NCBI RefSeq assembly: GCF_036010325.1
Contig: NZ_CP108549.1
Location: forward strand, 7,068,001 to 7,132,000
Length of the DNA: 64,000 nt
Source of the DNA: Streptomyces sp. NBC_01210
GTDB lineage: Bacteria; Actinomycetota; Actinomycetes; Streptomycetales; Streptomycetaceae
Direction: 5' to 3'
Each line of letters begins with the position of its first letter. Position 1 is the stretch's first letter. The position numbers and the translations under genes were made by a program. The notes beneath the pieces are model-generated. The model was given only the letters and a program-made list of their open reading frames with translations. It was not told where the DNA came from and did no database searches. This document shows, in pieces, positions 42,125 through 50,348 of the stretch.

Positions 42125-44247
42125 CCGAACCGGGAGGTGGCGCGTACTCCGCATCGGCGGAGTGGTCCGAGGTGCTGGAATTCCTCACCCACAAGGAGGA
42201 TCCCGTCGGGTTCGCGGCCCGGTTCGGGCCGGACCGGCGGCTGCCCGGGCGGCCGTCGCTGGTCGCCCGCAAGGTGACACTCGGCGCGGGCTGGCCGGTG
42301 CACCAGTACCGGCTTCCGGCGTCGGGCCAGGCGGATCCGCAGGCGTACGGCACGCTGGAGCGGGAAGTGGCCGCGGCCGTCGCCCTGGAGCGGAGGTACG
42401 GCTCCGAGCGGTACGGCGAAGTGTTCACGCGGATGATCGGCTTCGATCTGGAGGCTCCCGAGCCCTTCATCCTCTACCGGATCCACGGCGGTGAGCCGAT
42501 CAGTGCCCGGCGCGGCGCCCTGACCGTGGACGAGCAGCACCAGGTCCTCGCCCAACTCACCCTGGCGGTAAGGCTGCTGGAGGATGTGGGGCTCGTGCAC
42601 CGGGCCATCGCGCCGGAGACCGTCAGCTGGGACGGCACCCATGTGCGGCTCACCGAGCCGTACGGCGCGCTGCGCACCGGGGAGCCCAGGGGCGCGTTCG
42701 GTGCGGCGCCGTGGGCGTCGCCGGAGCAGCGCGAAGGCAGGGGAGGGGCCGACGCCAGGGACGATCTGTGGGCCGTCGCCCAGCTGATGTACTTCCTGCT
42801 CTCCGGACGGGCGGACCGGGGCACGGGCCCGCCTGCCGACCTCGCCGACTTCCGTCGGCTGGCCGCGCTCGACGACGGCGGCGTGTTCGCTCCGCTGGCG
42901 GCCGACAGGCCCACACCGACGGAACTGATGCGGCTGCTCAATGTCACCGACCCGCTTGTCTCGGCACCCGGAGTCAACGATCCGCTCGGCCGGGCGCGTG
43001 CCGACTTCGACGCCCAACTCGCCCGCAAGAGACGAGAGCTGGGTCTCGACCGGCCGGTGGAGGAAGCGACCGCGCCGACGCCCGGGCCCACTCGCCGCTC
43101 GCTGCGCTCCTTGCTGGGAGCCGTACCTCCGCCGAACGGGGCCGCCCCCCGATCCGTCGCAGAGCCCGCGCAGGAGCCGCCGGCGTCCCCACGCCCCAGG
43201 CTGTGCCCGCACTGCCTGCTCCCGGTCACCTTCGACGAGAGCATGCTTCTCACCATCTCCCCCAAGGGCGACCGCATCCCGCTCGACCTCAGTACGGAAC
43301 ACCGCCCCGCGCACCGGCAGGACGCGCTGCGCCAGGCGTTCCACCGCTGCCCGCACGCCGACGGGGACAGGTCGCACGAACTGCCCGTCCCGTATCTCAC
43401 CAACGGTGAGCCTCTCTCCATCGCCCTGGTGGGCAGCTCGGCCGTGGGCAAGACGCATCTGCTGGCCGCGATGCTCGGCGAGATCGAGCAGGGCGGACTC
43501 GAGCCGTACGGACTCAAGTGCCTGCCGCTCAACCCGGCTTCGCACCGTACGTTCCTGCGGGAGCGGGTACAGGGCCTGCAACAGGGGAAACAACTGGCCA
43601 GCACCGGCCAGCAGACCTTCGCGCGCTTCGCCGACGGTCTCCTGGTCTCCGGGCGCGGGGCGACCCGGCCGGTTGTCTTCTTCGACCTCGCGGGCGAGGA
43701 CCTGGCGGAGGAAGGAGAGGTGACCGGGTTTCTGATGGGCGTCGGAGCCTTCATCTTCGTACTGGATCCGCTGCGCGCGCTGCGGTTGCCGTTCCTCGAC
43801 CCGGTGCGCGAGCGGAACAAGCTGCGCCGGCGCGATCTGGGCGACGAGGCGTTCACCACCGTCCTCAACCGTATACCGCGGCGCGGGCCGTACATCGACG
43901 CACCGGCGGCGGTCGCGGTGAACAAGAGCGACCTGGTGCGGTTCGACCCCTCCGTGGACCGCTGGCTGGGCCGCGCACTGCCGACGCGGTTCGACGCGGA
44001 CGCGGTGCTCGCGGAGAGCCGTGACGCCTATGCGTTCGTGTCGCACCACGCCAGCTCCGCCTGGCTGAAGCCGTTCGACGACTGTGCCCGCTGCACCCTG
44101 CACTTCGTCGCGGCGACCGGCGGCCAGGCGAGGGGCGACGAATTTCCACACGGTGTCAGACCCCGCCGGGTGCTGGCGCCACTGCTGTCGATCTTTGCCA
44201 TGTGCGGGCTCCTGCCGGGAGCGGAGCCGAGAGAGGTGGGCGCCTGA
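42121..44247 (+). CDS. Pseudokinase-zinc-binding-GTPase fusion
   Basis: A 708-residue protein of three parts. Residues ~1-290 have a protein-kinase-like fold but a dead active site: the HRD motif reads VHRAIAPETVS, no DFG is seen, and the substrate-side APE region survives as WASPEQRE...DDLWAVAQ. At ~360-412 CPHC and HRCPH form a treble-clef or zinc-ribbon pair. Residues ~433-700 are a GTPase, with P-loop VGSSAVGKTH (~437-446), FFDLAGED switch (~520) and NKSD (~601-604), like the DO-GTPase group. The GTG start overlaps the previous stop. The architecture suggests a regulatory GTPase scaffold rather than a kinase. Confidence 0.8.
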   Translation: MTEPGGGAYSASAEWSEVLEFLTHKEDPVGFAARFGPDRRLPGRPSLVARKVTLGAGWPVHQYRLPASGQADPQAYGTLEREVAAAVALERRYGSERYGEVFTRMIGFDLEAPEPFILYRIHGGEPISARRGALTVDEQHQVLAQLTLAVRLLEDVGLVHRAIAPETVSWDGTHVRLTEPYGALRTGEPRGAFGAAPWASPEQREGRGGADARDDLWAVAQLMYFLLSGRADRGTGPPADLADFRRLAALDDGGVFAPLAADRPTPTELMRLLNVTDPLVSAPGVNDPLGRARADFDAQLARKRRELGLDRPVEEATAPTPGPTRRSLRSLLGAVPPPNGAAPRSVAEPAQEPPASPRPRLCPHCLLPVTFDESMLLTISPKGDRIPLDLSTEHRPAHRQDALRQAFHRCPHADGDRSHELPVPYLTNGEPLSIALVGSSAVGKTHLLAAMLGEIEQGGLEPYGLKCLPLNPASHRTFLRERVQGLQQGKQLASTGQQTFARFADGLLVSGRGATRPVVFFDLAGEDLAEEGEVTGFLMGVGAFIFVLDPLRALRLPFLDPVRERNKLRRRDLGDEAFTTVLNRIPRRGPYIDAPAAVAVNKSDLVRFDPSVDRWLGRALPTRFDADAVLAESRDAYAFVSHHASSAWLKPFDDCARCTLHFVAATGGQARGDEFPHGVRPRRVLAPLLSIFAMCGLLPGAEPREVGA

Positions 44248-46280
44248 TGGTCCGGCAAGAGGAGTCGGTGGACCAGATCGTCTTCCGCTGGGACGCCGAC
44301 AACGCGTCGGGTACCACCGGCTTCGGTCCGGTGGCCTGGTCCTGCGGCCCGGAGCAGGCCGACGGCGTCTTCCGCAGCGCGGCCGCGCTGCTGCGGGCGA
44401 CCGGCGAGGACACGGTGCCCGCGCTCGTCCGGCTGGAGCGCGACGGCAGCGCGCTGCTGCTGCACCGCACTCCCTGGCGCGACGCGGGCGGGAGTACGAG
44501 CACGGTCTGCCATGCGCTGCTCGGATCGTCGCAGGTACTGGATCCCGACACCTGTCTGGGGCTGCACGACTGGTCCTGGGAGGGCAGCGAACTGGCGCTG
44601 GGCGAGGTCCGTGGCGCTCTGGACCAGGTGCGCGAGGCGGCGCTGCTGCCCTCGGCCCTCGACGGGCAGCGACGGCTCGCGGCGACCCTGGCCGGAGTGG
44701 AGGAAGAGCTGACGGGCGTGGTCGCGGAGTTCCTGCGCCATCCCCGTCAGCGCTTCACTCTGCTGGACCGTCAGGGCGGGGACAGCGCCTGCCGGGTGCT
44801 CTGGGGCATGGCCGGCATCTTCAGCGGACTCGTCCCGCGAGGCTGGACGTTCGCGACGCACGACACCGCCGAAACGGCGGCGTTGCGCTTCGTTTTCGTA
44901 CGGAGCTGGCCGGGCTCAGCGGCTCAGGACACCCAGCGGCTGCGTACGGATCCGCGGGAGCGCTGCCGGGACCGCGCGGAGGAACTCGCGGCCGAGCTGG
45001 TCCGCCACCATCTGCGCGGAGTGGCGCGGGGGGACGGGCGGGAGTTCGAGGTGGACAGGACGCTGCGGACGGTTGCGACGCAGCGGGCGGGGAACGGCGT
45101 CGGCGGGCGGACGCTGCTGGACGCGGTGGAACGCGCGCTGTCCGCGCTGGACGGCGCCGAGCGCGGGCACGGCGTCCACCGGGCGGAGGAGCATCGTCCG
45201 CCGCCATGGGAGGAAGCGCCCGGCCGGGAGTTGCCGGCGCGTGAGCCTTACGACGGGCGGGATTCGTCGACGCTCCCGACGCGGGACCCGTACGACGGGC
45301 GCGAGCCGCAGGCGCAGACGTATCACCAGCACCAGCCGCGTACGACGTACCAGCACCAGCCGCATGCCACGCACCAGGACCAGCCGCACACGCAGCAACA
45401 CCACCAGCCGCTCCCGGCGCAGCCGCCGCATGCCGACTCGCCCGCGGCCTCGCGCCCTGCCGAGTCCGAGGTCCGGGTCGTCCCGGCGGAGTGGAAGGCC
45501 CCGCAGGTGAGTCCGCGTCGGCTGCGCCGGTTGCGCCGGCGCGGTCGGCGGCCGACGGTGGACTACCAGTACCTGCTGACCGTGCTCTCCGCCTTCCCCG
45601 AGCGTTATGCCGGCCCCCCGAGTGATGCCAGGGAGCTGGTGCGGTGCGCCGTGGACCGGGACTTGATTCGCGCGCTGCGGGCCGCCATCCACTACGAGGC
45701 TGTGACACTCCTCATGGCGGAGATCGCCGAGAGGTGGCCGTACTGGCACCAGACCCTGCGGCGGGGACTGCGCGACACCGTCCTCGACCTGGATCTCTTC
45801 CTCACGGGTCAGTACGGTCCGGGCGGCGGTGGCGGTGGCGGTGGTCCCGGCGACGAGATCCGGGCCGCCAACGCCGCATCCCTCTACCGCTGGGTGGTAC
45901 GCCCCCTGCTGGACGACCCACGGCCGAAGGACCGGTTGACCGAGCTGCTGCCACGGCTGAGCACCGGCTCCGACCGGGCCGGCCGGGCCGCGGTCCGGCA
46001 GATCGTGGTGGGCGAGCGCCCCGGACTGCCCGAAGCCGCGTGGCTGGCACTGCTCAGGGCGGCACACGGAGGGTACGAGCCGAGTGTCGTCGTCGTCGCC
46101 CACCATCTACCGGCGACGCCGCGGAGTCTCCCGGACCAGCCCCCGCCGCCGCCGTCGGCCGCCGCCGCGCGTGAGCCTGCCCGTTCCTCGGCACAGGACG
46201 GCCGTCTGGTCGTCCTCGCTCTCGGCGGCGTACTCGTGGTCGCTGTGGTTCTGATCGTGACGCTGATGAGCGTCACCTAG
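44247..46280 (+). CDS. Tail-anchored GTPase-associated protein
   Basis: A 677-residue protein; the ATG at 44247 shares one base with the preceding stop (TGATG). Residues 1-~270 form a globular N-terminal domain ([20 protein letters not shown], then [20 protein letters not shown]). This reminds me of the GAP1-type GTPase-associated families that sit beside DO-GTPases, but I cannot confirm it. A Gln/His/Pro-rich linker (~350-410) and a helical domain (~435-620) follow. A single C-terminal membrane helix ([20 protein letters not shown]) anchors it, so it is probably a partner of the GTPase fusion at the membrane. It is the last gene of the block. Confidence 0.7.
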   Translation: MVRQEESVDQIVFRWDADNASGTTGFGPVAWSCGPEQADGVFRSAAALLRATGEDTVPALVRLERDGSALLLHRTPWRDAGGSTSTVCHALLGSSQVLDPDTCLGLHDWSWEGSELALGEVRGALDQVREAALLPSALDGQRRLAATLAGVEEELTGVVAEFLRHPRQRFTLLDRQGGDSACRVLWGMAGIFSGLVPRGWTFATHDTAETAALRFVFVRSWPGSAAQDTQRLRTDPRERCRDRAEELAAELVRHHLRGVARGDGREFEVDRTLRTVATQRAGNGVGGRTLLDAVERALSALDGAERGHGVHRAEEHRPPPWEEAPGRELPAREPYDGRDSSTLPTRDPYDGREPQAQTYHQHQPRTTYQHQPHATHQDQPHTQQHHQPLPAQPPHADSPAASRPAESEVRVVPAEWKAPQVSPRRLRRLRRRGRRPTVDYQYLLTVLSAFPERYAGPPSDARELVRCAVDRDLIRALRAAIHYEAVTLLMAEIAERWPYWHQTLRRGLRDTVLDLDLFLTGQYGPGGGGGGGGPGDEIRAANAASLYRWVVRPLLDDPRPKDRLTELLPRLSTGSDRAGRAAVRQIVVGERPGLPEAAWLALLRAAHGGYEPSVVVVAHHLPATPRSLPDQPPPPPSAAAAREPARSSAQDGRLVVLALGGVLVVAVVLIVTLMSVT

Positions 46281-46333
46281 GAAGTCAGGTCGTTCGCCGG
46301 GTGAACAGCGCTCCGCGCGGTGAGGATGGGGGC

Positions 46334-47566
46334 ATGGGATTCCATGTCGACTCCGAGACCGGGCTGCTGCGCCAGGTCATACTGCACCGACCAGACCTGG
46401 AGCTGAAGCGCCTCACACCCAGTAACAAGGACGCCCTGCTCTTCGACGATGTGCTCTGGGTGCGCCGTGCCCGGCACGAGCACGACGGGTTCGCGGACGT
46501 GCTGCGCGACCGCGGGGTGGAGGTGCACCTCTTCGGCGATCTTCTCCGCGAGTCGCTGGAGATCCCGGAGGCCAGAAAGCTCGTGCTGGACCGGGTCTTC
46601 GCCGAGAAGGAGTACGGTCCGCTCGCCACGAGCCACCTCAGAGCCGCTTTCGACGAGCTGTCCACGGCCGACCTGGTCGAGGCGCTGGTCGGCGGGATGA
46701 CCAAGCGGGAGTTCCTCGCCGGTCATCCCGAGCCGACGTCCGTCCGCTTCCATGTGATGGATCTCGACGACTTTCTCCTCCGGCCCCTGCCGAACCATCT
46801 CTTCACCCGCGACACCTCCGCCTGGATCTACGACGGCGTCTCCATCAATGCCATGCGGTGGCCGGCCCGGCAGCGTGAGACCGTCCACTTCGAGGCGATC
46901 TACAAGCACCATCCGCTCTTCACAGGTCCGCGCGCGGGCGAGTTCCACCACTGGTCGGAGGGGCAGGACGACTACCCCTCCACCATCGAGGGCGGCGACG
47001 TCCTGGTCATCGGCAATGGCGCGGTACTGATCGGGATGAGTGAGCGGACCACTCCGCAGGCCGTGGAGATGCTGGCCCGCGGGCTGTTCGCTGCCGGTTC
47101 GGCCCGGACCATCGTGGCGCTGGACATGCCCAAGCGACGGGCTCTGATGCACCTCGACACCGTTATGACGATGGTCGACCGCGACACCTTCACCCAGTAC
47201 GCGGGGCTCGGCATGCTCCGCTCGTACACCATCGAACCGGCCGAAGGCGCTCAAGGGCTCAGGGTCAGCGATCATCCGCCCGAGCAGATGCACAGCGCGA
47301 TCGCCGCCGCGCTGGGGCTCAAGGAGATCCGGGTCCTCACGCCGACCCAGGACGTCCACTCGGCGGAGCGCGAGCAGTGGGACGACGGCTGCAATGTCCT
47401 GGCCGTCGAGCCGGGCGTCGTCGTCGCGTACGAGCGCAATGTCACCACCAACACCCATCTGCGCAAGCAGGGCATCGAAGTGATCGAGATCCCCGGCAGT
47501 GAACTGGGTCGGGGCAGAGGAGGACCCCGCTGTATGAGCTGTCCGATCGAACGCGACTCCGTATAG
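46334..47566 (+). CDS. arcA: Arginine deiminase
   Basis: A 410-residue enzyme that turns arginine into citrulline and ammonia. The guanidinium-modifying catalytic set is visible: EGGDVLVIG near residue 220, the histidine in [11 protein letters not shown] (~275) and the nucleophilic cysteine near the C-terminus in [25 protein letters not shown] is the classical N-terminus. The ATG at 46334 is preceded by GAGGATGGGG. An earlier in-frame start at 46301 would add 11 residues with no family support. It is followed by the ornithine carbamoyltransferase, giving the first two steps of the deiminase pathway. Carbamate kinase is not in the window. Confidence 0.93.
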   Translation: MGFHVDSETGLLRQVILHRPDLELKRLTPSNKDALLFDDVLWVRRARHEHDGFADVLRDRGVEVHLFGDLLRESLEIPEARKLVLDRVFAEKEYGPLATSHLRAAFDELSTADLVEALVGGMTKREFLAGHPEPTSVRFHVMDLDDFLLRPLPNHLFTRDTSAWIYDGVSINAMRWPARQRETVHFEAIYKHHPLFTGPRAGEFHHWSEGQDDYPSTIEGGDVLVIGNGAVLIGMSERTTPQAVEMLARGLFAAGSARTIVALDMPKRRALMHLDTVMTMVDRDTFTQYAGLGMLRSYTIEPAEGAQGLRVSDHPPEQMHSAIAAALGLKEIRVLTPTQDVHSAEREQWDDGCNVLAVEPGVVVAYERNVTTNTHLRKQGIEVIEIPGSELGRGRGGPRCMSCPIERDSV

Positions 47567-47632
47567 CAATGCAGACTGTCGTATACACTTCCACGGTCAC
47601 GTCATCGCATTCGCGACCCAGGAGCAGCCACC

Positions 47633-48640
47633 ATGGCGATACATCTCGAAGGCCGCCACTTCCTCAAGGAGCTGGACTTCACCGCCGACGAGTTCCGCGG
47701 CCTGATCGGTCTGGCCGCCGAGCTCAAGGCGGCCAAGCGTGCGGGCACCGAGATCCAGCGGCTGCGCGGCAAGAACATCGCGCTGATCTTCGAGAAGTCG
47801 TCGACCCGTACGCGCTGCTCCTTCGAGGTCGCGGCCGCGGACCAGGGCGCATCGACGACGTACATCGACCCGGCAGGCTCGCACATCGGCAGCAAGGAGT
47901 CCGCCAAGGACACCGCGCGGGTGCTCGGCCGGATGTTCGACGCCATTGAGTTCCGCGGTGATGGGCAGGCCACTGTCGAGGAGCTCGCCGCGTTCGCCGG
48001 GGTCCCGGTCTACAACGGACTCACGGACGACTGGCACCCCACCCAGATGCTCGCCGATGTGCTCACCATGACCGAGCACAGTGACAAGCCGCTCGAGCGG
48101 ATCGCCTTCGCCTACCTGGGCGACGCCCGCTTCAACATGGGCAACTCCTACCTGGTCACGGGCGCTCTACTGGGCATGGACGTACGGATCGTCGCGCCGA
48201 AGTCGTACTGGCCGGCCGAGGACATCGTCGCCAGGGCCCGCGAAGCCGCCGAGGCCAGCGGCGCGCGGATCACCCTCACCGAGGACATCGCCGAGGGTGT
48301 TGCCGGCGCGGACTTTGTCGCCACCGACGTCTGGGTCTCGATGGGCGAGCCCAAGGAGATCTGGGACGAGCGCATCGAGGCGCTCGGTCCGTACGCCGTG
48401 ACCATGGATGTCCTGCGCGCCACCGGCAACGCGGACGTGAAGTTCCTGCACTGCCTGCCCGCCTTCCACGACCTGGGCACGAAGGTCGGCCGGGAGATCC
48501 ACGAGAGCCATGGACTGACCGAGCTCGAAGTCACCGACGAGGTCTTCGAATCGGAGCACTCGGTCGTCTTCGACGAGGCGGAGAACCGTATGCACACGAT
48601 CAAGGCGATCATGGTCGCCACCCTCGGCGACGCCGGATAG
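47633..48640 (+). CDS. arcB: Ornithine carbamoyltransferase (catabolic, ADI pathway)
   Basis: A 335-residue transcarbamylase. The carbamoyl-phosphate motif STRTRC is near residue 58, followed by [11 protein letters not shown] and the ornithine motif [23 protein letters not shown] is also in place. In the deiminase pathway it splits citrulline into ornithine and carbamoyl phosphate. The ATG at 47633 has AGGAG upstream; 66 bases separate it from arcA with no obvious terminator, so the two are probably co-transcribed. The biosynthetic copy, argF, would be elsewhere. Confidence 0.92.
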   Translation: MAIHLEGRHFLKELDFTADEFRGLIGLAAELKAAKRAGTEIQRLRGKNIALIFEKSSTRTRCSFEVAAADQGASTTYIDPAGSHIGSKESAKDTARVLGRMFDAIEFRGDGQATVEELAAFAGVPVYNGLTDDWHPTQMLADVLTMTEHSDKPLERIAFAYLGDARFNMGNSYLVTGALLGMDVRIVAPKSYWPAEDIVARAREAAEASGARITLTEDIAEGVAGADFVATDVWVSMGEPKEIWDERIEALGPYAVTMDVLRATGNADVKFLHCLPAFHDLGTKVGREIHESHGLTELEVTDEVFESEHSVVFDEAENRMHTIKAIMVATLGDAG

Positions 48641-48686
48641 TCATACGCGCGGTGGCGCGGACCGGTTCCGGGCCGGTGGGCTTGGA

Positions 48687-48707
48687 ACCGGCTCTTGCGG
48701 AGCCGGT
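48687..48707. terminator. Hairpin after the arc genes
   Basis: Arms 48687-48694 and 48700-48707 form an 8-bp perfect stem with a 5-base loop. A partly overlapping alternative stem (48662-48669 with 48684-48691) could form first. Together they probably end the arcAB transcript, and the convergent lipoprotein gene ends just beyond. Confidence 0.6.
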
Positions 48708-48744
48708 CGGCGGTGATCGCCCTGCGCCGCCGCTCATCGAGACC

Positions 48745-49278
48745 TCAGTGAGTGGACGCCGGGGGCATGCAACCGGTCTCGGGGTAGTGGCCGTTGGCGT
48801 CGGCCCACACGCGGTCTTTGCTGACGGCTCCAGTGACGCAGGCGGTCTTGCCCATCCAGATGCCGTAAGTGCTGCCTTCGGCCTGGTCCGTCCCGGTGCC
48901 GATCAGCAGCGCTCCCACGGAGAGGTGGGCGGGGGCGGCGAGCTGTGCGAGTACGGGCCGTACCTCTGCAGGACTGATCCTGCCCCGTCGGCGCAGATCG
49001 TCGAGGGCTCGTTCGACCTCAGTGGCCTTCTGCCTGGCTCGCTTCTCGTCCTGCGGACTCATCTCGCCGGGCTGTCGTCCCCGGTTGTTGTCGGCGTAGT
49101 TCGGTGGTGCGTCGGACCGTGGCGCGTCCGGCCCGGAGGTACTGGTGTCGTGCGAGCTCGATGAGTTGGTGCCATTGAGATTGGAGAACACGTCGTCCGC
49201 GCTCTTCCCGCAGCCGGCCATAGTGAGGACGGCGGCTGCGGCGGCGCTGGCGACGGCAGTGTGTTTCCGCGTTGGCAT
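48745..49278 (-). CDS. Putative lipoprotein, function unknown
   Basis: A 177-residue protein with a signal peptide ending in a lipobox: AAAAAVLTMAGC gives a lipidated cysteine around residue 23. A Ser/Asn/Asp-rich linker (~40-75) leads to a small globular domain of about 100 residues (RQKATEVERALDDLRRRG, then VGALLIGTGTD), which contains two further cysteines. I chose the ATG at 49278 because it begins the signal peptide directly; 17 upstream in-frame residues are Pro/Arg-rich. Lipid anchoring to the outer face of the membrane is likely. No domain is recognised. Confidence 0.78.
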   Translation of the reverse strand: MPTRKHTAVASAAAAAVLTMAGCGKSADDVFSNLNGTNSSSSHDTSTSGPDAPRSDAPPNYADNNRGRQPGEMSPQDEKRARQKATEVERALDDLRRRGRISPAEVRPVLAQLAAPAHLSVGALLIGTGTDQAEGSTYGIWMGKTACVTGAVSKDRVWADANGHYPETGCMPPASTH

Positions 49279-49323
49279 GATCCGATGCTCCCTGCCCGGT
49301 GCTTGGGGATCATGAGTACCGGT

Positions 49324-49351
49324 ACTCAACTTCGGTTACTCAACTTCGGTC
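49324..49351. repeat. 14-base tandem repeat between divergent genes
   Basis: ACTCAACTTCGGT plus one base occurs twice in a row (49324-49337, 49338-49351) in the ~240-bp gap between the lipoprotein gene and the enoyl-CoA hydratase gene. The role is unknown. No gene was found in the rest of that gap. Confidence 0.7.
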
Positions 49352-49518
49352 CGTCGGTGGTGCGGTGAACGGCACGGGCCCCGTCGGCCGCGGACAGGAC
49401 GACCTTCTCCAGGAACGGGTAGCGCCCCTCTCTTATCGCGTTCTCATGACGGAAGTCACGTATAAGTGATAGCTTCGTAAGGCAGGTAATAGTTGGCCCG
49501 CTGAGGGAGGCCGCGTAC

Positions 49519-50346
49519 ATGAGCCCCTTTTCCAGCTCTGCGCCCCGCACCGAGCAATGGCGCCACATCAGGCTGACCAGGCAGGACGGTGTCGCCACCG
49601 TCACGCTCGACCGGCCCGACAAGCTCAACGCGCTCACCTTCGGTGCCTACGCCGACCTGCGCGACCTGCTCGCCGAGCTGTCCCGGGAGCGGTCCGTGCG
49701 GGCGCTGGTCCTCGGCGGAGAGGGGCGCGGCTTCTGTTCCGGCGGCGACGTCGACGACATCATCGGCGCCACGCTGGCCATGGACACCGCCCAGCTCCTC
49801 GACTTCAACCGGATGACCGGGCAGGTCGTACGGGCGCTGCGGGAATGCCCCTTCCCGGTGATCGCCGCGGTGCACGGTGTCGCGGCGGGAGCCGGTGCGG
49901 TGCTGGCGCTGGCCGCGGACTTCCGTATCGCGGACCCCTCGGCCCGGTTCGCGTTCCTCTTCACCAAAGTGGGGCTCTCGGGCGGCGACATGGGCGCGGC
50001 GTATCTGCTGCCGCGGGTCGTCGGGCTGGGACACGCCACCCGGCTGCTGATGCTCGGCGAACCGGTCCGCGCGCCGGAGGCCGAACGGATCGGCCTGATC
50101 AGCGAGTTGACGGACGAGGGCGAGGCGGACACCCGGGCGGCCGAGCTGGCCCGCCGACTGGCGGAGGGCCCGGCGCTGGCATACGCCCAGACCAAGGCAC
50201 TGCTCACCGCCGAGCTCGACATGCCGCTCGCGGCCTCGGTCGAGCTGGACGCGGCGACGCAGGCGCTGCTGATGAACGGCGAGGACTACGCGGAGTTCCA
50301 CGCGGCATTCACGGAGAAGCGCGCGCCGAAGTGGCAGGGGCGCTGA
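49519..50346 (+). CDS. Enoyl-CoA hydratase/isomerase family protein
   Basis: A 275-residue crotonase-fold enzyme. The oxyanion-hole loops show as LGGEGRGFCSGGDVDD and HGVAAGAGAVLALAADF. The acidic active-site position appears as FTKVGLSGGDMGAAYLLP, a pattern common in Streptomyces aromatic-acid clusters. It would hydrate or isomerise a ring-derived enoyl-CoA made by the next gene's product. The ATG at 49519 has GGGAGG ~9 bases upstream. It lies 2 bases before the start of the monooxygenase/reductase, so the two are one operon. Confidence 0.9.
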   Translation: MSPFSSSAPRTEQWRHIRLTRQDGVATVTLDRPDKLNALTFGAYADLRDLLAELSRERSVRALVLGGEGRGFCSGGDVDDIIGATLAMDTAQLLDFNRMTGQVVRALRECPFPVIAAVHGVAAGAGAVLALAADFRIADPSARFAFLFTKVGLSGGDMGAAYLLPRVVGLGHATRLLMLGEPVRAPEAERIGLISELTDEGEADTRAAELARRLAEGPALAYAQTKALLTAELDMPLAASVELDAATQALLMNGEDYAEFHAAFTEKRAPKWQGR

Positions 50347-50348
50347 CG

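Noticed and set aside
45820..45860. Gly-tract repeat (GGCGGT) in the GTPase-associated gene as a possible regulatory repeat
   Set aside because: It codes for an in-frame glycine linker and is explained by low-complexity protein sequence.
46281..46333. Possible terminator between the signalling block and arcA
   Set aside because: No convincing stem could be drawn in this 53-base gap, so read-through into arcA cannot be excluded.
47561..47586. GTATA...TATAC inverted pair before arcB as a possible arginine-repressor box
   Set aside because: Only five bases on each side, separated by 16 bases, and no close match to a Streptomyces ARG box.
49338..49518. Minus-strand frame reading ENAIREGRYPFLEKVV near the divergent gap
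   Set aside because: It overlaps the upstream region of the hydratase gene, has no clear start and no family that I recognise. It could be a remnant, but evidence is too thin.
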